Of a stretch of DNA of 64,000 nt, positions 22,735 through 33,953 are shown one piece after another. Under the pieces are notes generated by a model that was given only the letters and a program-made list of their open reading frames with translations, did not search any database and was not told where the DNA came from. The stretch's first letter is position 1. Each line of letters begins with the position of its first letter. This DNA comes from Linnemannia schmuckeri. Lineage: Eukaryota > Mortierellomycota > Mortierellomycetes > Mortierellales > Mortierellaceae. Position numbers and translations under genes: made by a program. The DNA lies in contig JANATG010000014.1 of assembly GCA_029449235.1 (NCBI GenBank), positions 682,001 through 746,000 of the forward strand, written 5' to 3'.

Positions 22735-24409
22735 GTATCGATGGGGTAAGGAAGGTCTGGGTCTGGCGGGAGTGTTAAAGATGTGAAAATGTGAACGAGC
22801 GAACGAGTGAAGGGGTGGAGGAGTCGAGGGTACAAATGAGTTGATTAAGAAAATTTGGAATGTAATTCAAGAATGAATGGTAAGGAATGAGTAAGAGGGA
22901 CGAGTAGAAGGAGTAAAGAGAGTAGGGAGAGTAGGGTGAGTGGGGAGAGTAGCGAGAGAACGCAAGTCGAGTTAAAAAGAGAAAAAAACGAAGGGAGGAA
23001 GGAAAGATGGGAAAGAAGAAACAAAAGGCAGACGATATTTGTGCGCATGGGCTTTTAAGTACGGCAGAGTGAATGGACGGGCTGTTGGCGCACATTTGAA
23101 ATGCGTCCTTCTCTGCCTTCTGTTGTCAGTTTTGCCTTCCTTTTTTGGTACTTTGTCCAAGACAAAACACCGTAAACATAAGGGGGCATGCTGACTGACC
23201 TGTTTGTTCACTGGCTGAGCACAACAAAGAATTCTCCTGTGAACGCCCATTGACACTTGACTTCTTCTTCTGCTTCTCCTTGGCTTCTTAAGGATCAGGC
23301 TGATCTGATGCCTGTAATGCAGTTGTGGCCATTGAAGAAACCCTTCTGGGCTTTCGTTTCTTCTTTCCTTGTGTTCTTCGATAAACCCATGAGCTACTTC
23401 GAACAATTCCTTCTTCCTTCCTCACTTCTCGACTGAATAATGACGGCTGAATAAAGCGAAGTCGACCAGAAGTAAGGTTTAATTCAGTTGCAACTCGAAT
23501 ATCCCACATCCTGTGTGCACCCGTGCTTTTCTGTCTTTGCTTTTCTTACCCTTGAGAGCACACTCTCTGTTCTTCCTGTAACCCTGTGCACTGCACCCTG
23601 TCGACTTTGTCCTCTTGCTGTCTTATCGTCCCCTACTTGCCTTGCTCAGCCTGTCCATCTTCTCTGACCTCGTATGCAAAATGATGTCACATGATTCATT
23701 GACCTTGATCCAATCTTTTTGGCTCTCCCGCCCATGTGCAATTAGGAATATTTCAGCTGCCAAATGCAAACGAGGGGATGCTTGTTAGACAGAGACAAGG
23801 AACTTGATTGAAAAGAGTCCCGAGACAGAGACAGACAACGGTACCGGTTCCCACCATCCCGGCTACTCATTCACATACTATACACACATCGATAATACAA
23901 AAAAGAGAAACGAAGAAAGGAGGAGGTACCGTCCGGGGTACCTTTCTCTCGTTAACTTGATAACTCGTAATCTGTTCTTCCACTTTTTGACAAACGTCAT
24001 TTGCGAATTAGTAAAACAATTATTCGCGCAAACGTAAGGCCTCCACATTGACGACAAAGTGGCATATTGAGTAGGCCCAGATCCCATCTTCCTCTTCCCC
24101 CTATTGTCGTAATTCATTTGTCAACGATCTACAGGGGGCATCAGACCGTTTCGTGTTCCTGGATAATAATCATCCAGATCAACTAGCGCAGTGGGTTGGA
24201 GAAGAACCCCAATTGCTTTGCTTATCGATTAACAGAGAACGGTGTGTAATAAAGCAGTATCCTCATTCTCACCCCCTTTCCCTCTTTCCGCCCGGGACAT
24301 TTATTCTTATCTCAACGCATGGGGCATTTCAGACGAACACCACAGGGTCTCGATATACAAACTAAGACATTTTATTATCGTCTGCATTTTTTTTTGTGCT
24401 ATGGTTGTC

Positions 24410-24414
<5 letters not shown>

Positions 24415-24458
<44 letters not shown>
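24415..24458. repeat. A44 homopolymer
   Basis: Forty-four consecutive A on the plus strand, the longest of ten A/T runs of at least 24 nt in this window. Confidence 0.95.
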
Positions 24459-24460
<2 letters not shown>

Positions 24461-24827
24461 TTCTTCTTGTCACCTCTATTCGATGCTTATTGTGCCTCAT
24501 TTTTTGTTTGCTCAGTGTGTCCATTCCGATCTGTGTGTGTGAGAGAGGGATGAACTTACCTTACAATCCTCAGAAAAACAAAAAGTCGATACAATTCTCA
24601 ATTGCGCTAACTTTTTACTACTGTTGTGCACAGGGTCCACTGCAAAGCTGAAAAATAAATGTTCATGTGTAACGGAAAGAAAAAGCCCCGATCCGTCTTC
24701 GACATAAATTGTTGATTGATTGCATAGAAAAATCTCAATGACGAACGGGTGTTCTCCTTCTTCCATTCCTTCCTCTCCGTTCGCTCTCTACACCGACAAA
24801 CACGTCAATTGGTCCTATGAAGTATTT

Positions 24828-24852
24828 AGGTACGATGCGATGCATCGTACCT
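24828..24852. repeat. Perfect 10-bp inverted repeat with 5-nt loop
   Basis: AGGTACGATG at 24828-24837 pairs perfectly with CATCGTACCT at 24843-24852 around a loop of five bases. It lies in a spacer, not next to a stop codon. Possible hairpin or dyad binding site; function unknown. Confidence 0.8.
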
Positions 24853-25706
24853 CGTTCTCCTCTATCACCCTCCTCCACTCTTCATTTTCTCAGCTTGATT
24901 ATTCGCTTTTTTTATGCGGAGGAGAAGAGATGAGACATTTTTTTTTGCTATTTGCCATTTCTCCAAAAAAAAAAAAAAAAAAAAAAAATGTCATCATTAA
25001 TCAAAAAAGTGTCGAAGAGGGTTGAGGGGAGGAAGCAACGAAAAAGACCGAATAAAGAAGAGGGGTAAAAATCCGGATCTTCCTATCCATTTTTCCTTCT
25101 CGCTTTCTTCACTTCCTCGCATGCCTCTAATCACACATCTCATTTCACCTTTCATTCCCCTGAATACACGTGGGAGATGATCTCTTCCAGCCCCCTCACT
25201 CCCTCATCCACTCACACTCACTCGACTTATCTCTCCTTGCCCAACCCCCCTCCCTCTCCCCCTCTCTTTTTTTTTTTTTGTTTTTAATTTACGGGAAAAG
25301 TCCTTCCGAATGATTTCCCATCCTCGAAAAGAATAACAATTAATGATGATGATGATGATGATGATGAGGACAGAGCGTGGGAGGTGGGAGAGATTTGCAT
25401 CGATATTTGTTTGTGCGTCGATTTTTCAGTGAGAGGTTTCAATAAAGGATCATTGATCTATTTTTCCATCAAGGGAAAACAACGCAAGTGGGCTCACCGC
25501 AGAAACAAAATAAAACACCCCCACACGACCAAGAAGAAGAAGAAAAACATATATCATTGATTCAGAATGGAAAAAGGGAAGCACGGAACAACAAAACGTA
25601 AAGCCCCCGTTACACCCACTACACCGCAGACCGCGAAAGAGAAACAAATAAAGAAAAGATAATTTTACTATACAGTTACAACAAAGGACAAAAAGATGCT
25701 ACGAAC

Positions 25707-28700
25707 TTATCGAGGTTCGGGATGGTGATCAAAGGGATGCACCGCGTGATGACGGTGATGATGTCCTTCGTGCGGGTGCCACTGCGGATGACTACTGCTA
25801 CTCCCCTCTTCTGGATAGCTATTAACACCACGACTATTACTACTACTACTACTACTACTACTACTGCTGTTACTGCTGCTGCTTTCGCCATGTTGATGAT
25901 AGTTGTGATTAAAGGGGTCATGCTGATACCGCTCCTGAACCTGTTGTTGCTGCTGAAGGTTCAAATAATGACTCCGGTGATGTGCCTGCTGAGGATGTTG
26001 TGGTGACAGTGGCCGTCCCTGTTGTTGCTGGTGCATAAGCGGCGATAGGTATCCCTGTCCTTGCATCTGCGGAGACTGACTTTGCGATAAAGGCGAACTC
26101 GAACTCGACAAATACTGCTCGTGTTGTTCAAAATCCTGTCTTGGAGGTGAGGTTGGAGAATGGTGCTCATACCCAGGAGAGTACGCTGGGGCTGGAGACA
26201 TTAACCCCGTGGGCGACTGGTACCCAAACATCTCTTGCAGATGGCGTTGTTGCCGGAGTTGCTGTTGGTGAAGATCCTCGCGGCTCTGATACATGTCCTG
26301 GTAGGGGTCGTTATCTGGGTAATGCTCTTCGTACCCGTTGTGTTGCGGTTGCTGCTGCTGAAGCTCCTGTCGCTGATGCTGGAGCTGCTGGAGTTGCTGG
26401 AAATGAGGTTGCTGTTGCATGTATATCGCAGCGAGTTCGGGGGCAGTCGACATGGGGACAACATTGCCGTCGGCGTTTCGGAGAACGTTTTGGGATGAGA
26501 GGGAAGCTCGTCGAGAGATCACAACCTGAGAGGCGCGACGATCTCCAGTCAACATCCATTTAGGAACATCCGCATCCTTGCCCTTGGCTAATGGAGCAAC
26601 GCCAGAACCAGCAAAAACAGCAGCATCGCCGGATCCGCCAGAACCATCGGCATGTGGGGGCAGAGCTGGGAGCGCATGAGTGCTGAGACGAGGCTGGATG
26701 CTGCGCCGAGCCTTGCGACGGGATAAAAAGAACCACGTTCCGATGCCGGCGCCAATCAACACAATAATCAGACAGATGATGGGGATAAAGATCGAGAGGT
26801 TGTTTTTTATCCACCCGCCGGGGAGCTCACACTTGCCCGAGACACAGATACCATCGCCCGAGGACCCGCAGGGCGAACCATCGATAAAGTACATCCCGGG
26901 AATCTTCATACAGGAACCTTTGTCGCCCTCGGGATCGTTGCAAAGGAGCTCACATTGGTTCATGGCGGCGGTGCACTGTTTGTTGATTCCTGGTCGCTGT
27001 TGTTGAGCACATTGCAGATCGCGGGATGTACAGAGCCCGTCGGCGCATTGACCTCTACCCTCCGTCCGGTTGCCGGTTCCAAGAATATCGCATGGTGTCA
27101 AGTTGGGCAGTTGAACATCAGGAGGACATATTGCAGAGCTGCCCGAGCAAGTTTCGGCAATATCACAATTCGAGACGGCGGATCGACAGACTTGACCCTT
27201 GGGTGCCAACTGACAGTTGTGACAACAGTCATCATTCATGTCATCACAGACGGCAGAGCCCTTGAACTTGCAGGTCGTTCCATCGCAACAAGGATCCAAG
27301 GCACACTCTTCTGGAGTACCACAATCGCATTGCTCGCCTTCCTCTCTGATACCATTGCCACAGATATTGGCCTCGAATGGCCGGACAGGCTTGGTGCCTG
27401 CAGCAGTGATGGGTTGGAGACAACTGCCGGCCCTGGCTACAGTCGAACAAATGGCGTGGATACTGCAAGGCGAGAAGGTCGACTTGGCCGATTGCTCAGA
27501 GGGGTTCATAATGAACCGGTTGCCAGCATCACAGCCTGAGGTCGAGTAAGGGCAACAAGCAGCAGCTGCGACTGCACTGGGGGAGACACAAGAAGCCGTC
27601 GTACAATCGTGGTTGGCACCAAAGCCATGTCCGACTTCATGAGCAACTACCATCCATTCGTTCGGAGAGATGGACGAGACGCCCGTACCGGCAGTGTACT
27701 GAGCAGGAGTTGCGGCCGCTCCAGAACCAGTAGAGGTGCCTCCTCCTTGCGACTGAGCCGACATCTGACAAAGAGCTCCCGTCCAAGCAATACCAACAAT
27801 AGGTCCCGAACTACACTGGGTCATCAAATGCCACAACCCAGCTCCATCCTTGGCCCTCTGCCCTCTCCAGTACGAAAAGTCGCTCAGCCGGTTGTTGATT
27901 GTATATTTCGTCGAGCATTCCTGGTTCCATGCCTTGCCCTTGACAGGCGTCTTGGGGCAGTTCATCGACTCGATTTCGACAGCAATGATGCCCAAAGCGA
28001 TGTTGAAGGTCGACTCGTAGATTCCCGAGGCAGTGTTGAAATCGGCAAATATCTGCCTGCGTGCATTGGCCAGTCCTCCGTACGACCGGACGTAGGTGCA
28101 GTCAGCGGCGACGCCCATGTAGTTGATCATCCTAGTAGTAGGACATCCTGTTGGAACGGGATTGGGGCCAGCCACTTTGACCATGATATCGTTCTCTAGA
28201 CTACTCCGCTTCCTGAAGGTCATTGCTGCCATGTTGAAGAAACTCGATGGTCCTGTTGATCCTGATTCTCCTCCTCCCATTGGAATGGGTGCTGTCAAGT
28301 TGGGAGGGTAATAATACCCGTATTTCTTTCCTCCTTCTTCTGCTCCTGCTGCTGCTAACCTGCTCCCATTGAAGTTGTTCAAGTTGTTGTGATCAACTCT
28401 ACTGGCGATGAATCCTGCACCACATGTGGTTGCCTGCCGCTCCTCCCACTGAGCCTTCTCTTCGTCTGATTCAAAATCCTTGCGAGCATAGAGTTTTTTG
28501 CTGGGCTTGTGAAGATCCGAGTCTCTGTAGATGATCAATTGGGACGAGAGTGCAGCGGATGGCGAATGGTCGTCGGATCGTTTCTGGACATGATAGTGTT
28601 GGCGGGATGTGATATGGTAGGTGTCGTCCTTTGTCGTGAATGCGCCCCGCAGGATGATCGAGTCTCTACTGATCAATTAAAAAATATTTTTGATTGCAAG

Positions 28701-29463
28701 GGATGAACAAACGACAAAAAAAAAATTTAAGAAATTTTTTTAGCGTGAGTTGTAGAAGAGGCAAGTACGAGCGTGTCTATGGGAAAATGTATTTAGTGTA
28801 ACATGTCACAACAAAACGAAATAAGTAATAAAATGAGCACCACATATACATGCGCATGCACATACACAACAATAACAACAACACTTACTCATCCTCATCG
28901 TGTTCAATCATCATCCTGGCCCAGCCAAGAACACCCTCCTCATACAGCATCTGCTCAACCGTCGACCGTTGCTCCTCTGCCTGATTCGTACTCATGGCTC
29001 GCTCCCACTTCTGGTTCGAGTGATAGTCATCCTCGACCACCACACCTTTAAACGGCTTGATGTCATCATACACCGACGGCGACGAGGCCATACGAGATGA
29101 TGATGATGAGAGTGAAAAAGAAGCTGCCGGTGCTAGGAGGTCTGGATGGAGGAGATCATGATTTGGCTCGAGGTGCAGGTAGAATGTCTTGTTGAATGCC
29201 TGGAATCGTAGCCGGATCCTGTCGTCCTTTTCGATATATCCTGGTGCTGAGGAGGAAGTATAAGAGTCGTCTCCTCGCTTGGCTAAGGGTGAATTAGAAG
29301 TGGCAGTAGGATTATTGTGAAGATGGCGAGGGAGGATTTCGTGGTGGAGGGGACCGAGAGTCTCTGTGTAGGCGATTGTAGGCCATGCGGGGGAGTGCGC
29401 AGATATGAGGGTAGTCATGGAGAGAACAGCCAGCAGTGCTGCGATACTGATTCTTAGCACCAT
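25707..29463 (-). CDS. ADAM-type membrane metalloprotease (reprolysin family)
   Basis: Exons 28889-29463 and 25707-28668 give 1,178 residues. The protein starts with a signal peptide (MVLRISIAALLAVLSM...), then a long propeptide. A furin-like RKR site at about 344-346 precedes the catalytic domain, which carries the reprolysin zinc motif HEVGHGFGANHD at about 535-546, so the active-site histidines and glutamate are present. A Cys-rich disintegrin domain follows (CGNGIREEGEQCDCG, about 628-717), then a Cys-rich stretch, a transmembrane helix at about 816-840 and a basic stop-transfer sequence. The cytoplasmic tail of about 330 residues is rich in Gln, His, Pro and Ser. It probably sheds cell-surface proteins; substrate unknown. 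The ATG at 29461-29463 is the first one in frame; an in-frame extension upstream opens only at TTG. Confidence 0.93.
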
Positions 29464-31314
29464 TATGGATGTAGATGTAGATGTTATTATGATAAAAGAG
29501 CAGGTATGGGCGCAATGGAGAAGGAAAAAGAGGAGAAGAGAGGTATCAATGGAGAGAAGCAATCGTCTGTGTTTGGAAGGAAAGAATACGGAGGACAAAA
29601 AGAAGTGGTGAAAAGGATAACAAGCAAAAAAGGGCCGGACTGACTATTTTGATCAGAAAAAGGGAGGGAACTGACGAAGTGAAAAGAAAGGAAGAATATA
29701 AACAGGCATGTCAGTCAGTGAAGTGAAGGAGAAGAGCCTGAAAAACTCGTTTTTCTGGTTGACAAAAGTGGGTAAAGCGAGAAGCAAGACAGAAATGACA
29801 ACAGCTGTCAACGATCATTCGTCCTAATTCTCGCCAAAGACCCGAAGACTTGACGACAAACACAAATCAACGTAGCCAGGATTCATCAGCAGCCAATCAG
29901 GTCACTCAGCTTAATTTTTTTGATTTTATGTAATTTTGATGTTTGATTAGAAAGGGGCCTATGTGTGTTTGAGGAAAAAGGAATATGGGCGCATTGCTTG
30001 AGGAACTACAAGCAATCTAGATAAGCCAAAGGTAGGGACAAAAAAAGCAACAGGGCGCCACTAACAAAGCATGTTTCTACACTTTGACAAAAGTAGTGCT
30101 GCAAAAAGAGACAGCCGATCACTTTGGGGCAAGATAGCCCCATGTGGACTTATTGTTCATCGCTCTGGCAAGCTCTGAACGATCGTTCATGGGGGGATGC
30201 GGATGAATAAACAAAAGAAAGAGGAATCATGGGAAAATGATGGTTCCGGAAGAAGAAGAAGGACGACCTAGACCCCCGATATCTATTCTGGCACCTTATA
30301 CGCAAAGAAGCCTATGTTAGAAAGTATACATCATATAAAGCTAGATTATTCTTGATGGATGGTCATGTGGCTGATAGAGAAAAGACCTTCGATCCTATCA
30401 ATAGTGATTGTCAGATTTGCATCGATCTTGAAAATGATTTTCAAGGGTGAAACAAATAATAAGCAGAGGGGATGCAGAATGGATGGAACCCTGGTGAGCA
30501 TGTGTCTTCAGTCGGAGCAGGAAATAAACTAATGCCCGTTGCATCAATTTGAGCCCGTCCCTTTTTTTGTGCTTTTCCGTTCACATCCCACAACCGCTTT
30601 TTCAAACAGTCAAGCAGACGAGAGCGAGATTGACCTCTTCCAGGGTGCGAATCCCTCCTCGCGGGCGAGCAAATCTTCACCTTCTAATGTTCTTGTCCCA
30701 CTGCCAAAACGAGTAATTGCGATTCCTAAAACTGAAGCGAATGGAAAGGAATGCGAAGTACTTGAAAGAAAAGAGGCATCGCCTCCCCAACCATCCTCTT
30801 AACTACATGCACGCCAATATTCCGCATTGACTATTTGGAACGAATAAAGGAGGCTACATTGCTGCTCTTATTATCAAATGCAGCGAAAGCATGTTCTACC
30901 TGAAAATCGTACACAAACGAAAACATGGAACGAAAAGATCGATAAGTTGAAACCGCTTGGTCACCGTGCGATGGACTTTAAAATACTAATGGATATCTAA
31001 AGCAGTTTTATTCGTTTCTCCTGAGCGTGCATATCCTTCAGTATCGGCGGACAATAATGTTGTGGATGCTTGTTGCATCAAAGAGAGGTATAAAATTCTG
31101 GTGTCACTTCTGGAAGCGGTCTTTTTTGATTTTTAGCCTCTTTGCCAAATAAGAGGAGTTGGGGCCAGTCAAGTAGAGAGAAGTATGGTAGCATTCCTCT
31201 ATCTTTCAGCCCCTGGCGGTGGCATGCATATGATATAGCACAGAGAGATCTTCTCCCTGACTCTCACTCTCACCAACACTCGCTCACTGCTCATTCGCAA
31301 CAACAATAACAAAA
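29464..31314. other. Spacer between ADAM gene and decayed F-box gene
   Basis: No gene is supported. An 87-codon frame at 30539-30802 on the plus strand has no recognised feature. The rest is AT-rich unique sequence. Confidence 0.5.
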
Positions 31315-33929
31315 ATGGACGACCCGCTCTCCCAGCTACCTCTAGAGTGTCTTCAACACATCCTACCAAACCTCGACAACGACAATACCCCTTTTGCTTT
31401 GGCTAACCTCCTCACCACGAACAAATACATCGCCTCAGTCACCCTCCTTTTCTGTACCACGATCCCTTTGTCACCAATACCACGCCTATCTCAAAGGGCG
31501 CCTACGAAGCAAGTGATCTCCAGGAATATATACCATGTCCTCGCGCGAGACGCTTTATCGCATGCTCTTCAGCCGCCCTTCTGTCGACAACCGCCTTGTC
31601 ACGGCACTCTCTCTTGCCCTCACCGTCAACTCAAGCAATAATAACAATGAAAATATTCTTCCAAAAACAGTAACAACGACGACGACCAGCTCGCCGCTTG
31701 ACTACCTTGCCCGTATCCGCCACCTCAGTGTTATCGCAGACGAAACTCACATGCTTCCTAACTGGACTGGTTCTGAGCTACCTAACGAGCTTCCTTCTCA
31801 TCTAATCAAGTACCTTGGCAATAACGGGTTTGACCAGACCTAGCAATTGAACCCCTTCAGGCCAGAGATGGTCGCCGCATACTTCGCGTCCAAGCCCAAG
31901 GAGGTGGTCCTCTATCGCTACTATCACTTCAAAGTCGATCAGAAGTCCTCTGGTGCCTGTAGTACCCAATCCTCGAATAGCTCCAGTCCTTCATCATATG
32001 TCACGTGTCCACCATCCAGGTCGTCAGTCGCTTCAGGAACCTTCAGCAAAATCGCTTTATAATGTTCAAATGGTTTGAGGTCTCCCTTTCCAGTAACGAT
32101 GACAAGGACTATGGTGCTATTATCAAGAACAAGACCAAAGGCACACACAACGAAGAGGTCATCCGGGACATGTTTCGGTTCGTCCAGGAGCACATACGAC
32201 TCTTTCTGGCCGCCTCAAGATTGTCGTTTGCTTCGAGAAACTTTTTGGTTTAATAATGACTGGGGAACAGCTAACCGCATCAGATAAGACTTATATTGCC
32301 TCTTGCCGCCATTACATGAGCTGGCTGACATATCTCGGAAAGGACAACTGGATACTATTTCTGTCTCAATCTCATTCTCACTCTATCGATCTGTCGCATA
32401 TTTAGGAGCTGGACGATAAACAATTGCCCAGAATTTTGGTACGAAGATGCTACCCACCACAACCGACCAATTCTCCAGCGGTGTCAGAATATGAAGCATT
32501 TGAGGCTCAAAGCGCTTCACAGCGGCATGTTTGAGTGGGAAATTCAGGAGAAGGAAGACATGGAGAGGCTTAGAAGGAACATCATGACCAACAGTAGCAA
32601 CATTCATGGCGGACAAGGATGAGCACTGGCACAAGATGGGATACTTGTGACTCATGCCTTGGCCCCAATCGAGGGCGTTGAATTCAGAGCCCTATACTGT
32701 AGGCACCTAGGGGTTGACGACATTGTTTTTGCTTTCAATCAGACTCTAACACACCTCAGTGCCAGGGATCTATTCTCCTGGGACTTGAATGGGTCGAACT
32801 TCCGGCTCTGACTCATCTGGACTTGAGTCTGGACACGGGTCGATTGAAGCTGGGCTCACACTTGTTTGCCTGCTGCTCCAATCGCAAGTTCCTGCGACTA
32901 GATAACCGTACAGTGCAGTACTGCTGCCACGAATTCATACTCAGTCCGCTTATTGCATATTTGAACAATATCGAACATCTGCATTTGGATAGTTGGACAG
33001 GCCTGACGTTTGGCCCGTCCACCCTTTTGTCGACAACTAAGTTCCATTATCTGAGTATCCCTGCCCACGCACGAAACATCGCTGGTGATGATTATAAACC
33101 CCAGTCTTTCATTCTACCGGTGGAAGAGCATTATTGGTCGTATGGAATCGAAACAGGACCAGCAGCAGCAACAACAACAACAACAACGGCAAAGTTAACC
33201 GGAATGGATTCAGTGCTTCCTGAGGTCATTCGATTACAATGGACCTGGGACTTTGACCTCCTCTTTCTCACATCGCTCTACCTGACGACCGAGTTTCCAT
33301 TATTGTTCGAGTTTAGGATGCTACTGGGATGTTCGTCCCTAAAGTCATTATCTCTGGACATCCGGCCGACGAGAATCCGATAGGATATACCACTCGCCTG
33401 TACTCACATTCGCACCATCTCGGAATCCGACCTTTTCGCGCCACCGCTATCTTCACCAACAAAAATAACAATACTGACACAGACTGATGGGCGCATTTGC
33501 TTGCCTTTCCTCACTCGACTGGAACTTCACGAAGATTGGATGATTGACAAGAGTGTTGTGTCACAGCTCTTTTCGACAAAGATTGGTGGCCGTGGTATGT
33601 TTCCAGGCATCAGAGAGATTTGCATGTTTCGTTGGCCTCTGTCTAAACTCGACACTCTACTCAAATACCTCAGGACCACCAATAACGCCGCTGCCAACGC
33701 GCCAGTCGGGTTACCAGGTCGATCCAGTATTCATTTTGAGATCACTTATCCGACAGATGAGAAAATGTGCAAACTCGGGATCTTTAGGCGCCAGGATGAA
33801 AGCAACACCAACGGTGACGATGGTAGTGGTAATGAAGTTGTAACAGTGTGCGCATTGCATCGTTTTACTCTACCTTTCCTTTATAAAAAAAATGTCTTTA
33901 ATTATTTAATAAGGGGGAAGGAAAAATAA
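31315..33929 (+). pseudogene. Decayed F-box/LRR gene
   Basis: It opens with a good F-box start (MDDPLSQLPLECLQHILPNL) at 31315. The protein then jumps between frames: the F-box frame continues as LYHDPFVTNT in another frame near 31452, and as RETLYRMLFSRPS in a third frame near 31538. Further pieces follow with several stops and shifts. The region 32823-33383 (an intact stretch of 186 codons with leucine-rich segments) and 33501-33929 recover the C-terminal half. Together they trace a typical Mortierella-type F-box/LRR protein of about 800 residues. The number of disruptions is too high for sequencing error. Piece boundaries are approximate. Confidence 0.8.
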
Positions 33930-33953
33930 ATGGGTTGCTTTACTGGAAAAAGG

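Larger units (their letters stand above)
22735..25706. other. Large spacer with homopolymers and a hairpin
   Basis: About 3 kb without a supportable gene. Contents: A44 at 24415-24458, A24 at 24965-24988, an ATG/GAT microsatellite at 25343-25366 and a perfect hairpin at 24828-24852. A 73-codon open frame on the minus strand near 23290-23510 shows no recognised motif. Confidence 0.55.

Noticed and set aside
26955..27539. A 194-codon plus-strand frame inside the ADAM gene
   Set aside because: It lies opposite the disintegrin and catalytic domains, whose Cys pattern and zinc motif are unmistakable.
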